Counted from the first letter of the stretch, positions 1 through 8,691 are shown. The stretch is 64,000 bases of DNA from Youngiibacter multivorans (GCF_017873395.1 NZ_JAGGKC010000003.1:62001-126000); one strand, 5' to 3'. A program made the numbers and translations. The notes: generated by a model not told the origin, from the sequence alone.

Positions 1-63
1 ATGAAAAGATTTTATTGGCCGGATGAAACTGATTACATTGAATCGTTGAATACGTTTGAATAA
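1..63 (+). CDS. C-terminal end of an upstream gene or a 20-codon ORF
   Basis: The frame is open from base 1 to a TAA at 61-63 and encodes 20 residues rich in aromatic and acidic amino acids (begins MKRFYWPDET). The ATG at base 1 may be an internal Met of a gene truncated by the window edge. It ends about 35 bases before the gcvT ribosome-binding site. No family is recognisable from so short a piece. Confidence 0.35.
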   Translation: MKRFYWPDETDYIESLNTFE

Positions 64-109
64 ATGGTATGATAATAGTGTAGGCAAGATAAACACAAGG
101 AGGTATGAA

Positions 110-1195
110 GTGGACACATTGAAGAGAACACCGCTCTCTGAAGAATATGGCAGATATGGGGCCAAAATGGTGGATTTCGCGGGCTGGTACATGCCAATCG
201 AATTCAAGGGGATCCTTCCCGAGCACCAGGCAGTAAGAACAGGGGCTGGAATATTTGACGTTTCACACATGGGGGAAATTACAGTAAAAGGCAAAGACGC
301 ACTGGCGTTCACTGACTATTTGATAACTAACGATGCAGGGAAGCTCGCAGACAACCAGGTCCTGTATACATTCCTTTGCAGAGAAGATGGAGGAATCGTT
401 GACGACATCCTGGTCTACAGGTTCGCAGCTGATGATTTTCTGCTGGTAGTCAATGCAGCGAACATAGACAAGGACCATCAGTGGATAAGAACCAACAGCA
501 CAGGCTTTGATGTAACCATCGAAAATATTTCGGATAATGTATCTCAGCTTGCGGTACAGGGCCCGAAAGCTCAGGAGATACTCCAGACGATTGTTGGAAA
601 GGACCTTAACTCAATCAAGTTCTTCCATGCTAGCCGAAACGTACAGGTAGGCGGAATAGAATGCATGGTTTCAAGGACTGGCTACACAGGTGAAGACGGG
701 TTTGAGATCTACCTCGACAATGAAGACGCACCGGAGCTTTATCACAAGATAATTAGCCTGGGAGTCGAGCCGATAGGACTTGGAGCAAGGGACACTCTGA
801 GGTTTGAGGCGAATCTCCCGCTGTATGGCAACGAGCTGTCAGACACAGTAAGCCCAATCGAAGCCGGCTACGGATTCTTCGTAAAGACTGACAAGGAGAG
901 GTTCATTGGCAAGGAGGTTCTATCCAGGCAAAAGGTGGAGGGTGTAACCAGGAAGACTGTCGGATTCGAGATGATCGAGAAGAAGATCCCAAGGCATGGC
1001 TACCCGGTAACTGCGGATGGGAAGACTATAGGAACAGTCACAACGGGTTATAAGTCTCCGACGCTTGAAAAGTTTATCGGACTTGCACTGGTTGATGCAG
1101 CGTATTCAAAGCTGGGCACTGAAATTTTCATTGAAGTACGAGGCAAGGCTGCGAAGGCAGTAGTCACAAGCAGGAAGTTTCTAGAAAATAAATGA
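110..1195 (+). CDS. gcvT: Aminomethyltransferase, glycine cleavage T-protein
   Basis: T-protein moves the methylene unit from the aminomethyl-lipoyl arm of H-protein to tetrahydrofolate and releases ammonia. The product has 361 residues, the usual length. The N-terminus (RTPLSEEYGRYGAKMVDFAGWYMP) region and the internal YTGEDGFEIY and GLGARDTLRFEA motifs are typical of GcvT. A longer frame opens at 56, but AAGGAGG at 97-103 sits six bases before the GTG at 110, where homology begins, so that start is preferred. It is the first gene of a tightly packed gcv operon; its TGA overlaps a possible early ATG of gcvH. No glycine riboswitch is visible in the short upstream sequence inside the window. 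Confidence 0.97.
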   Translation: MDTLKRTPLSEEYGRYGAKMVDFAGWYMPIEFKGILPEHQAVRTGAGIFDVSHMGEITVKGKDALAFTDYLITNDAGKLADNQVLYTFLCREDGGIVDDILVYRFAADDFLLVVNAANIDKDHQWIRTNSTGFDVTIENISDNVSQLAVQGPKAQEILQTIVGKDLNSIKFFHASRNVQVGGIECMVSRTGYTGEDGFEIYLDNEDAPELYHKIISLGVEPIGLGARDTLRFEANLPLYGNELSDTVSPIEAGYGFFVKTDKERFIGKEVLSRQKVEGVTRKTVGFEMIEKKIPRHGYPVTADGKTIGTVTTGYKSPTLEKFIGLALVDAAYSKLGTEIFIEVRGKAAKAVVTSRKFLENK

Positions 1196-1212
1196 TAAAA
1201 GGAGAGATTGAG

Positions 1213-1599
1213 ATGTCAATAGTATTGAATGGACTTTATTATTCAAAGGACCACGAATGGGTTAGAGTAGAGGAAGGGAAGGCGTACATCGGAATCACTG
1301 ATTTTGCTCAGCATGCGCTTGGAGCAATCGTATACGTGGAGCTGCCGGAGGTTGGATCTGAAATTGAGAAGGATGAGAACCTTGGTGTAATCGAGTCAGT
1401 AAAGGCAGCATCAGATATTCTTATGCCTGTAAGTGGAACGATACTTGAAGTCAACATGGATTCTGTCGAGGACCCTGCCATAATCAATGCGGCACCGTAC
1501 GAGAACCATCTTGTCGTAGTAGAGCTGAAGGATGCGGAAGAGCTCCAGGAGCTGCTTGACAAGGCGGCATATGAGGAATTCATCGCCAAGGAGGATTAA
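1213..1599 (+). CDS. gcvH: Glycine cleavage system H-protein (lipoyl carrier)
   Basis: H-protein shuttles the aminomethyl group between P, T and L proteins on a lipoyl-lysine arm. The 128-residue product has the lipoyl motif ESVKAAS with the modified Lys at about residue 64 and the KDHEWVR N-terminal signature. The frame is open from an ATG at 1192 that overlaps the gcvT stop, but GGAGAG at 1201-1206 precedes the ATG at 1213, which gives the standard N-terminus. It shares one base with the gcvPA start (TAATG), so translational coupling is likely. The lplA gene at the end of the operon probably supplies its lipoate. Confidence 0.97.
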   Translation: MSIVLNGLYYSKDHEWVRVEEGKAYIGITDFAQHALGAIVYVELPEVGSEIEKDENLGVIESVKAASDILMPVSGTILEVNMDSVEDPAIINAAPYENHLVVVELKDAEELQELLDKAAYEEFIAKED

Positions 1600-2942
1600 T
1601 GATGCACCGTTATTTGCCGAACACTACCGAAGACATAAGGCAGATGCTTGAAGTCATCGGGATAGACAGCACGGAGAAACTGTTTGGGACTATACCAGAT
1701 AGAGTGAAGCTTGGAAGGGAACTTGATATACCTCAGTCAAAATCGGAAATCGAGGTAAGAAGAGAGATAGGGAAAATGGCAGGGAAAAACCTCAGTGCCG
1801 ATGACCTTGTCTGCTTCAGGGGAGCAGGGTCCTATGACAGATACATACCCTCAGCAGTAAAGCACATTGTCGGAAGAAGCGAATTCTATACCGCCTATAC
1901 ACCATATCAGCCTGAGATAAGCCAGGGGACGCTCCAGAGCGTATTCGAATACCAGTCGATGATCTGCAGCCTTACAGGAATGGATGTGTCGAACGTATCG
2001 ATGTATGACGGTGCCACTTCTGCTGCCGAGGCAGCAATTCTAGCTTCAGTTCACACAAGAAGACCCAAGGTGCTGGTTTCCATGACCGTAAATCCAATGG
2101 TCAGGGAGGTACTTTCAAGCTATCTGAAGTTCAGGAATGTGGACCTTGAATTTGTTGCGGAGAAAGACGGGGAAACAGACAGTGACGACCTGAAAATGAA
2201 GCTTGATGGCAATATTGCAGGTCTTATAGTACAGTACCCAAATTTTTACGGGATAATCGAGGATATCAGGGGAAGTGAGGAAGCGGTGCATGGAAACAAA
2301 TCACTGCTCATCGTAAGCACTGATCCGGTATCTTTGGGGATACTCACCAGCCCGGGTGAACTGAAGGCTGACATTGTCGTAGGTGAAGCCCAGGGACTTG
2401 GTCAAAACATGAATTTCGGGGGACCTGTACTTGGTTTCATGACCGCAACTGAAAAGGTCATGCGAAAGCTGCCGGGAAGGATCGTCGGCGAGACCACTGA
2501 TGTGGATGGGAAAAGGGCTTTTGTGCTTACTCTGCAGGCAAGAGAACAGCATATCAGACGTGAAAAGGCCACATCAAACATATGCTCTGACCAGACGCTT
2601 AATTCCATTACAGCTGCGGTATACATGGCAGCAATGGGCAAAGAAGGTATCCGTGAGGTTGCGGACCAGTCCTTCAAGAAGGCGCATTATGCATACAGAA
2701 GGCTGATAGAGACCGGAAAATTCAGACTGCTCCATGACAAGCCGTTCTTCAGTGAATTTGCACTGGTATCAGACAGAAGCATTGAGGACTTGAACAGGAA
2801 GCTGCTGGATAACGGTATTCTCGGCGGACTTGATATTTCAGGGCCAGATGCATCCCATGGAAACGTGATGCTCATCGCAGTCACTGAGAACAGGACAAAA
2901 GCTGAGATCGACAGACTTGTCGAGATACTGGAGGTGGAGTAG
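1599..2942 (+). CDS. gcvPA: Glycine dehydrogenase (decarboxylating) subunit 1
   Basis: This is the N-terminal half of the split P-protein found in Firmicutes and archaea. With GcvPB it forms the PLP-dependent glycine decarboxylase. It has 447 residues, the usual length, and no PLP lysine, as expected for this half. Motifs such as YTPYQPEISQGTLQ and EYQSMICSLTGMDVSN are characteristic. AAGGAGG at 1588-1594 lies upstream of two adjacent ATGs (1599 and 1602); either could initiate. The stop is directly followed by gcvPB with no gap. Confidence 0.97.
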   Translation: MMHRYLPNTTEDIRQMLEVIGIDSTEKLFGTIPDRVKLGRELDIPQSKSEIEVRREIGKMAGKNLSADDLVCFRGAGSYDRYIPSAVKHIVGRSEFYTAYTPYQPEISQGTLQSVFEYQSMICSLTGMDVSNVSMYDGATSAAEAAILASVHTRRPKVLVSMTVNPMVREVLSSYLKFRNVDLEFVAEKDGETDSDDLKMKLDGNIAGLIVQYPNFYGIIEDIRGSEEAVHGNKSLLIVSTDPVSLGILTSPGELKADIVVGEAQGLGQNMNFGGPVLGFMTATEKVMRKLPGRIVGETTDVDGKRAFVLTLQAREQHIRREKATSNICSDQTLNSITAAVYMAAMGKEGIREVADQSFKKAHYAYRRLIETGKFRLLHDKPFFSEFALVSDRSIEDLNRKLLDNGILGGLDISGPDASHGNVMLIAVTENRTKAEIDRLVEILEVE

Positions 2943-4400
2943 ATGGCATACGAAAAGATGATATTCGAGCTTTCAAAGAAGGGAAGAAAAGCATATTCTC
3001 TTCCTCCGCTGGATGTGGATGACCTCGATGTATCCGAGTACCTCCCCGAAGGATATGTAAGGAAGGATGAGCTCGAATTCCCAGAGGTCAGCGAGCTTGA
3101 CCTGGTAAGGCACTATACGCTGCTTTCAAAGAAGAACTACTCGATAGATTCAGGTTTCTATCCGCTGGGATCGTGCACAATGAAGTATAATCCCAAGATA
3201 AATGAGGACATGGCTGCAAATCCTAAATTCGCCAGACTTCATCCTCTTCAGGAGGAGTCTACAGTTCAGGGTGCCCTTGAGGTCATGTTCAGGACACAAG
3301 AAGCATTGAAGGAAATCACAGGTATGGATGCTTTCACTCTGCAGCCTGCAGCAGGAGCTCATGGCGAGCTTACCGGACTCATGATAATAAAGAAGTATCA
3401 TGAGGTGAGGAACGATTCGAAGAGAAGGAAGATAATAGTTCCGGATTCTGCCCACGGGACTAATCCGGCATCAGTAACCGTAGCAGGATTTGAAGCAGTG
3501 GAGATTCCTTCGATGAAGGATGGATCGGTAAGCATTGAAGCTTTGAAAGCGGTACTTGACGACGAAACCGCCGGGCTGATGCTTACAAATCCAAGCACAC
3601 TTGGTCTTTTTGAGAAAAATATAATGGAACTTGCTGATCTTGTCCACGCAGCTGGAGGGCTCCTTTATTATGACGGAGCGAACATGAATGCGATAATGGG
3701 GATTGCAAGGCCTGGGGACATGGGATTCGATGTCCTGCACCTGAACCTCCACAAGACCTTCTCTACCCCGCATGGCGGCGGCGGTCCTGGTTCAGGGCCG
3801 GTGGGAGTAAAGGCTCATCTGGCATGCCATCTGCCTGTACCTGTAGTGTCATCAAAGAATGACAACTACTATCTTGATTATGGGATTGACCAGACTATAG
3901 GAAGGATCAAGAACTTTTTCGGCAACTTTGGTGTGGTGCTGAGAGCATACTCCTACATACTCAGCATGGGGTCTGACGGACTGAAGGAGGCATCTACCAG
4001 TGCCGTACTAAATGCAAACTACATCAAGGAAAGGCTTAAGGATGACTACAAGGTAGCTATAGACGAAACCTGCATGCATGAGGTCGTGTTCGCGGGAATA
4101 AAGGACAAGGATACCGGTGTAACTACCCTTGAAATAGCGAAGAGACTCATCGATTATGGATTCCATCCACCCACGATTTATTTCCCTCTGATAGTGGACA
4201 GCGCGATTATGGTTGAGCCTACGGAGACGGAAAGCATGGAGACCATGGACGAGTTCATAGCAGCGATGAAGAACATAGCAAGGGAAGCAAGGGAAGAGCC
4301 TGAGCTTCTGCATAGTGCACCGCACATCTCGCCTGTTAGAAGGCTTGATGAGGTAAAGGCAGCTAGAAGTCCAAAGCTCAAATGGAAAAGAGAAGAATAA
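2943..4400 (+). CDS. gcvPB: Glycine dehydrogenase (decarboxylating) subunit 2
   Basis: C-terminal half of the split P-protein and carrier of the PLP cofactor. The PLP lysine is about residue 271 in HLNLHKTFSTPHGGGGPGSG. The GSCTMKYNPK motif near residue 77 and the DSAHGTNPAS loop near 168 also match the family. Length (485 residues) is normal. The start ATG directly abuts the gcvPA stop, with a GGAGGTGGAG stretch in the gcvPA tail acting as ribosome-binding site. Its last base overlaps the preferred lpdA start. Confidence 0.97.
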   Translation: MAYEKMIFELSKKGRKAYSLPPLDVDDLDVSEYLPEGYVRKDELEFPEVSELDLVRHYTLLSKKNYSIDSGFYPLGSCTMKYNPKINEDMAANPKFARLHPLQEESTVQGALEVMFRTQEALKEITGMDAFTLQPAAGAHGELTGLMIIKKYHEVRNDSKRRKIIVPDSAHGTNPASVTVAGFEAVEIPSMKDGSVSIEALKAVLDDETAGLMLTNPSTLGLFEKNIMELADLVHAAGGLLYYDGANMNAIMGIARPGDMGFDVLHLNLHKTFSTPHGGGGPGSGPVGVKAHLACHLPVPVVSSKNDNYYLDYGIDQTIGRIKNFFGNFGVVLRAYSYILSMGSDGLKEASTSAVLNANYIKERLKDDYKVAIDETCMHEVVFAGIKDKDTGVTTLEIAKRLIDYGFHPPTIYFPLIVDSAIMVEPTETESMETMDEFIAAMKNIAREAREEPELLHSAPHISPVRRLDEVKAARSPKLKWKREE

Positions 4401-5785
4401 TGGGAAAGAAAATAGTAATCATAGGTGGCGGATCAGGCGGATATGTATCCGCCATCCGTCTTTCAAGACTTGGAAACGAGGTCGTTCTCATAGAGAAGGA
4501 CAAGCTTGGAGGTACATGCCTTAACAGAGGCTGCATACCTACCAAGGCGCTATATGGAAGTGCAGAAGCTTTGCATGCCGCAAGGAGCCTGGACAGCTTC
4601 GGAATCCGGATTGATGGGCCGATTGTGATCGACTCATTAAGGATCCAGGAACGGAAGGCGGAAGTCGTAGGCAGCCTTGTATCAGGCGTGACGCAGCTTC
4701 TTAAAGCGAATGGTGTAAGGGTAGTTGAAGGCGAGGCAAGGATCCTTGATGGAAGGGTCCTGGTGCTAAACGAGGAATTTAAGTACGATAATCTGATCAT
4801 CGCCACAGGCTCGACTCCGGTTGTGCCCCCAATTAAGGGCGCAGAGCAGGAAGGTGTCGTAACAAGCGATGAACTGCTTGGCTTTGAGGAAATACCCCGG
4901 GAACTTGTCATAATTGGCGGTGGAGTTATTGGCATGGAGCTGGCAGGCATAATGAACGCATTCGGATCTAAAGTCACTGTCCTCGAGGCGATGCCTTCTA
5001 TACTGCCGATGGTTGATAGTGAGATAGTCAGAAGGCTTTCACCAGTCCTTAAAAAGAGCGGCATAGAAATTGTGACAGGAGCAGCAGTAACATGTATCGG
5101 CAGAGTCGATGGCAGGCTAAATGTGTCATATTCAACAAAAAAAGGTGAGGAAACAAGGAGTGCGGACAAGGTGCTCCTTTCAGTAGGCAGAAGACCAAAT
5201 CTTGAAGGAATGGGGCTTGAAGAGGCAGGAATAGCATATGACAGAAAAGGCATCATTACTGATGAAAATTTTGAGACTTCTGTGAAGGGAGTCTATGCTA
5301 TAGGAGATGTCAATGGAAAGGTGCTGCTTGCGCACGCAGCATCAGCGCAGGCCGAGTATGTTTCAGAGCTTATTTCGGGAAATGAAGCGAGAATCGGAAG
5401 GATTATCCCATCTTGCGTATTCATGTTTCCGGAAATAGCTCAGGCAGGCGAAACCGAAGATCAGCTGAAGGCATCAGGAATCGAATATCAAGTATCAAAG
5501 TTCCAATTTGGGGCCAACGGCAAGGCCCTCGCCATGGGACATGGAGAGGGTGTTATAAAGGTATTGGGAGAAAAGGATGGCAGGCTGCTGGGAGTTCACA
5601 TCCTGGGGCCTCACGCTTCGGACCTGATACATGAGGCAGTTTTGATGATGGAAAATGGTCAGGGAGTGGAGGACGCAAGGAGGATCATACATGCTCACCC
5701 TACGCTGTCAGAGGCGTTCCACGAAGCTGTATTGGGACTGGCAGGAGATGCAGTACACCTGATGCCACAGAAGAGGAGGACATGA
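4400..5785 (+). CDS. lpdA: Dihydrolipoamide dehydrogenase, glycine cleavage L-protein
   Basis: L-protein reoxidises dihydrolipoyl H-protein using FAD and NAD+. The N-terminal FAD fingerprint GGGSGG is followed by the redox disulfide in GGTCLNRGCIPTK (Cys 40 and Cys 45). An NAD-binding GGGVIGME motif lies mid-protein, and the C-terminal HAHPTLSEAFHE supplies the His-Glu dyad. There is no N-terminal lipoyl domain. An upstream in-frame ATG at 4382 exists, but the ATG at 4400 (TAATG overlap with gcvPB) puts MGKKIVIIGGG at the terminus, which fits the family. The product has 461 residues. Position in the operon marks it as the glycine-cleavage enzyme rather than a pyruvate dehydrogenase subunit. 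Confidence 0.95.
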   Translation: MGKKIVIIGGGSGGYVSAIRLSRLGNEVVLIEKDKLGGTCLNRGCIPTKALYGSAEALHAARSLDSFGIRIDGPIVIDSLRIQERKAEVVGSLVSGVTQLLKANGVRVVEGEARILDGRVLVLNEEFKYDNLIIATGSTPVVPPIKGAEQEGVVTSDELLGFEEIPRELVIIGGGVIGMELAGIMNAFGSKVTVLEAMPSILPMVDSEIVRRLSPVLKKSGIEIVTGAAVTCIGRVDGRLNVSYSTKKGEETRSADKVLLSVGRRPNLEGMGLEEAGIAYDRKGIITDENFETSVKGVYAIGDVNGKVLLAHAASAQAEYVSELISGNEARIGRIIPSCVFMFPEIAQAGETEDQLKASGIEYQVSKFQFGANGKALAMGHGEGVIKVLGEKDGRLLGVHILGPHASDLIHEAVLMMENGQGVEDARRIIHAHPTLSEAFHEAVLGLAGDAVHLMPQKRRT

Positions 5786-6759
5786 TGAGATATATCTTAA
5801 ATGAAAGCACAGACCCCTATTTTAATCTGGCAGCTGAGGAGTACCTTCTCAAGCATACGGACCTGGAAGTGTTCAGCCTATGGCGGAATGACAATGCAAT
5901 CATTGTAGGTAAGAACCAGAACACTCTTTCTGAGATAAATACTGATTTCGTGAAGGAAAGGGGTATTAGGGTAGTCAGACGCCAGACAGGCGGAGGAGCT
6001 GTTTTCCATGACCTGGGCAACCTGAACTACACCTTCATAGTCAACGGTGGAGACAGCTTCAATGACTTCAAGGGCTTCGCCAAGCCGATTATGGAAGCAC
6101 TTGAGCAGATGGGCGTTCATTCCGAGTTTTCGGGTAGAAATGACATGCTGATAGACGGAATGAAATTTTCTGGCAACGCCCAGTGCAAGCACAAAGACAG
6201 GGTCATGCACCACGGGACTCTTCTGTTCTCTTCTGTCAAGGCTGATATAAGCGGTGCTCTCAAGCCAAGGGACATAAAGTTTTCGGACAAGGCTGTTAAG
6301 TCAGTTGCTTCAAGGATCACCAACATCAGCGACCACATGCCTGAAAGGATGACTGTTCTGGAATTTCGCGACAGGATCTTCAGACACATTATGGAGGATT
6401 CGGGAAAGGCAATTGAGTCATATACCGAAGATGAGATTTCTGAGATCATGAAGCTAAGGGATGAAAAGTACTCGACCTGGGATTGGAATTATGGAATGAG
6501 TCCAAAATATTCCCAGACCAGGGAGATGAAGTTTGCAGGAGGCACTGTGGAGGCAACACTTGAAGCGAAGGACGGATACATCAGCGAAATTAGGCTTTAT
6601 GGAGACTTTTTCGGCGTTAAGGACATTTCGCTGCTTGAAGATGCCTTGAAGGGTACAAGGCACAGGGAAGAGGATATCGCAGGTGTTCTTGACAATGTAG
6701 GGTTTGAAGAATTCATTGTCAATGTGTCAAAAAATGACTTGATTAATCTGCTTATATGA
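5782..6759 (+). CDS. lplA: Lipoate-protein ligase A family
   Basis: The enzyme activates lipoate with ATP and attaches it to lipoyl domains, here most likely GcvH. The 325-residue protein has the signature RRQTGGGAVFHDLGNLNYTF near residue 70 and a C-terminal accessory domain, as in bacterial LplA. The start ATG overlaps the lpdA stop, with AAGAGGAGG at 5771-5779 upstream. As last gene of the gcv operon it makes the pathway self-sufficient for cofactor loading from scavenged lipoate. No clear terminator follows before the next promoter. Confidence 0.93.
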   Translation: MMRYILNESTDPYFNLAAEEYLLKHTDLEVFSLWRNDNAIIVGKNQNTLSEINTDFVKERGIRVVRRQTGGGAVFHDLGNLNYTFIVNGGDSFNDFKGFAKPIMEALEQMGVHSEFSGRNDMLIDGMKFSGNAQCKHKDRVMHHGTLLFSSVKADISGALKPRDIKFSDKAVKSVASRITNISDHMPERMTVLEFRDRIFRHIMEDSGKAIESYTEDEISEIMKLRDEKYSTWDWNYGMSPKYSQTREMKFAGGTVEATLEAKDGYISEIRLYGDFFGVKDISLLEDALKGTRHREEDIAGVLDNVGFEEFIVNVSKNDLINLLI

Positions 6760-6791
6760 TAATAATAGAACAACTTATGCAATAAATCATA

Positions 6792-6819
6792 TTGACATGA
6801 CGTATCATGGGAGTATAAT
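6792..6819 (+). promoter_or_regulatory. Sigma-A promoter of the T-box/tpl unit
   Basis: A perfect TTGACA at 6792-6797 and a perfect TATAAT at 6814-6819 are separated by 16 bases. The predicted transcript starts near 6826, just upstream of the T-box stem I. This gives the lyase its own promoter, separate from the gcv operon. Confidence 0.88.
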
Positions 6820-6825
6820 TAAATA

Positions 6826-7098
6826 AATGCATGGACCGGGAAGAAGTAGGTGCGGGAATAGCTTACAGAAAGCTGCTGGGTGATGAGAAGCGCAAGCAAA
6901 GACCGCAATTGAATACATCCCATGAGCATCTCACCGAAAGGCTTTCAAGTAGGCTGAAGACGGATTGCGCCCGTTATAGCGCCAGGGTATCGTGCCATGC
7001 ACCGTACCTGATGAGGTTTATGCTGCGAGGCATGGACGAAAAAGGTGGTAACGCGATTGGATTCGCCCTTTGACATATGTCAAAGGGTGTTTTTTATT
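6826..7098 (+). ncRNA. T-box leader with a tyrosine (UAC) specifier
   Basis: T-box leaders read the charging state of one tRNA and antiterminate when it is uncharged. Visible elements: stem I base GGG (near 6838) pairing with CCC (6919-6921); a 5' specifier-loop strand with GAAGAAGTAG; an inner helix TGCGG/CCGCA; a bulge CAGAAAG; the distal loop GGGTGATGAGA; and the 3' specifier-loop strand GAATACA, where UAC is at 6914-6916 followed by the conserved purine. The T-box sequence AAAGGTGGTAACGCG lies near 7041-7055, directly before an intrinsic terminator. The common GGNACCGCG is GGTAACGCG here. A frame open on the plus strand through this region (6831-7073) is an RNA shadow, not a gene. Confidence 0.92.
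7066..7096 (+). terminator. T-box terminator hairpin
   Basis: An 11-bp perfect palindrome (7066-7087, arms CCCTTTGACAT and ATGTCAAAGGG) is followed by a T-rich run. It overlaps the end of the T-box sequence, so antiterminator and terminator are mutually exclusive, as in known T-box switches. Confidence 0.9.
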
Positions 7099-7133
7099 GT
7101 CCAGAAATGGACTGGTAAAGTGGGGGGAATAAT

Positions 7134-7223
7134 ATGGATGACGGTTATTATTTAAAAAACATATGTATAGATGGCATGGAAACAAAAAGATATAAACGGA
7201 GGGATTTTAATTGTCAAACGTAA
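7134..7223 (+). CDS. Putative tyrosine-containing leader peptide
   Basis: A 29-codon ORF lies between the T-box terminator and the lyase gene. Its ATG is preceded by a strong purine-rich site (GTGGGGGGA, about 7120-7128) at normal spacing. The peptide begins MDDGYYLKN, so codons 5 and 6 are both Tyr, with a third Tyr near codon 20. Its TAA at 7221-7223 lies 10 bases inside the lyase gene, and the lyase ribosome-binding site (CGGAGGG, 7197-7203) is inside this ORF. That layout suggests translational coupling or a second level of Tyr sensing. There is no homology support, so a chance ORF remains possible. Confidence 0.5.
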   Translation: MDDGYYLKNICIDGMETKRYKRRDFNCQT

Positions 7224-8659
7224 GATTCAAGACCATGGAACAGATGCCGCTGGAAATGCACAAGGTAAAGATAGTCCAAAAATTGAACCTGCTGCCGGTT
7301 GAAGAAAGGCTCAAAGCAATACAGGAGGCGGGAAGCAATACGTTCCTACTTCAGAACAGGGATGTATTCATGGACATGCTTACAGACAGCGGAGTGAATG
7401 CAATGAGCGACAGGCAGCAGGCCGCGATGATGGTGGCAGATGACAGCTATGCGGGAAGCGAGACATTCACAAGACTGTCTAAAGTACTGAAGGACATTTT
7501 CGGGATGGACATGTTCCTTCCAGCCCATCAGGGAAGGGCATGCGAGAACATAATATCCCAGGCGATGGTCAAGAAAGGGACATTCGTTCCCATGAACTAC
7601 CACTTCACTACCACCAGGGCCCATATAAACCTTAACGGGGGTACCGTACTTGAGCTGATTGCAGACAAGGGGCTTGAGACAACAAGCGAGGAGCCTTTCA
7701 AAGGCAATATGGACCTGGACAGGCTTAAGAAGAGCATTCAAAAGGTCGGGAAAGGGAATGTGGCTTTCGTAAGGATGGAAGCTGGAACTAACCTGATCGG
7801 AGGTCAGCCGTTTTCACTTGAAAACCTTGAAGGGGTAAGCTCGATATGCAAGGAAAATGGAATAAGCCTGGTACTGGATGCAAGCCTTTTGGCGGACAAC
7901 CTGTACTTCATAAAGAAGAGGGAGGAAGCCTACAAGGATTCAAGCATAAGGGAGATAACAGCGAAGATGGCTTCGCTCTGTGACATAATATACTTCTCGG
8001 CAAGAAAGCTTGGCTGCGCACGAGGCGGAGCTATCCTTACAAGGGACAAGGAGCTGTTCAACAGGATGAAGGGGCTTGTGACTCTTTATGAGGGCTTCCT
8101 TACATACGGTGGAATGTCAGTCAGGGAAATGGAGGCATTGACAGTAGGTCTTGAAGAGACCATGGATGAGGACATGATCTGTCAGGGACCGGATTTCATC
8201 CAGTTCATGGTGAATGAGCTCAAGAAAAGGGGAGTACCTGTCATTACCCCTGGCGGCGGTCTGGGATGCCATATCAACGCAATGGAATTTGTGAACCACA
8301 TCCCTCAGTCTGAGTACCCGGCAGGAGCTCTGGCGTCAGCTCTGTTCATTGCAGGCGGAATCAGAGGTATGGAAAGAGGTACTGTGTCTGAGGACAGGGA
8401 TGCTGATGGCAATGAGAAGCATGCTGACATGGAGCTTGTAAGGCTTGCTTTGCCGAGAAGGGTATTTACCCTTTCACAGGTGATGTATGCCGTAGACAGG
8501 ATAACCTGGCTGTATGAGAACCGAGAGATGATAGGTGGTCTTGAATTCACAGAAGAACCTGCAATCCTCAGGTTTTTCTTTGGAAGGCTTCAGGAGAAGG
8601 GTGACTGGCAGGAAAGGCTGGCGGAAAAGTTCAGGAAGGATTTCGGAGACAGTCTCTGA
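7211..8659 (+). CDS. Tyrosine phenol-lyase / tryptophanase family beta-eliminating lyase
   Basis: PLP enzymes of this family split tyrosine to phenol, pyruvate and ammonia, or tryptophan to indole. The 482-residue product is full length. The PLP lysine is about residue 266 in FSARKLG, and the Asp that holds the pyridine nitrogen is about residue 223. NYHFTTTR, GTNLIGGQP and the GMERG segment resemble tyrosine phenol-lyase more than tryptophanase, whose equivalent segment is VEIG. Differences from characterised phenol-lyases are SGKKD to SARKL around the lysine, and Leu 226 in place of the Arg of YDATR that lies near the cofactor. Start is TTG with CGGAGGG upstream. Control by a Tyr T-box suggests tyrosine is substrate or product. 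I leave the symbol blank because substrate is not certain. Confidence 0.82.
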   Translation: MSNVRFKTMEQMPLEMHKVKIVQKLNLLPVEERLKAIQEAGSNTFLLQNRDVFMDMLTDSGVNAMSDRQQAAMMVADDSYAGSETFTRLSKVLKDIFGMDMFLPAHQGRACENIISQAMVKKGTFVPMNYHFTTTRAHINLNGGTVLELIADKGLETTSEEPFKGNMDLDRLKKSIQKVGKGNVAFVRMEAGTNLIGGQPFSLENLEGVSSICKENGISLVLDASLLADNLYFIKKREEAYKDSSIREITAKMASLCDIIYFSARKLGCARGGAILTRDKELFNRMKGLVTLYEGFLTYGGMSVREMEALTVGLEETMDEDMICQGPDFIQFMVNELKKRGVPVITPGGGLGCHINAMEFVNHIPQSEYPAGALASALFIAGGIRGMERGTVSEDRDADGNEKHADMELVRLALPRRVFTLSQVMYAVDRITWLYENREMIGGLEFTEEPAILRFFFGRLQEKGDWQERLAEKFRKDFGDSL

Positions 8660-8691
8660 TCAGGAATAGAAGAAATTACGAAGAAATAACA

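Noticed and set aside
4378..5256. A 292-codon minus-strand ORF opposite lpdA
   Set aside because: Ser/Pro-rich antisense frame over a clear dihydrolipoamide dehydrogenase; no ribosome site and no family features.
6831..7073. An 80-codon plus-strand ORF
   Set aside because: It lies entirely within the T-box RNA; its sequence is explained by conserved stems and loops.
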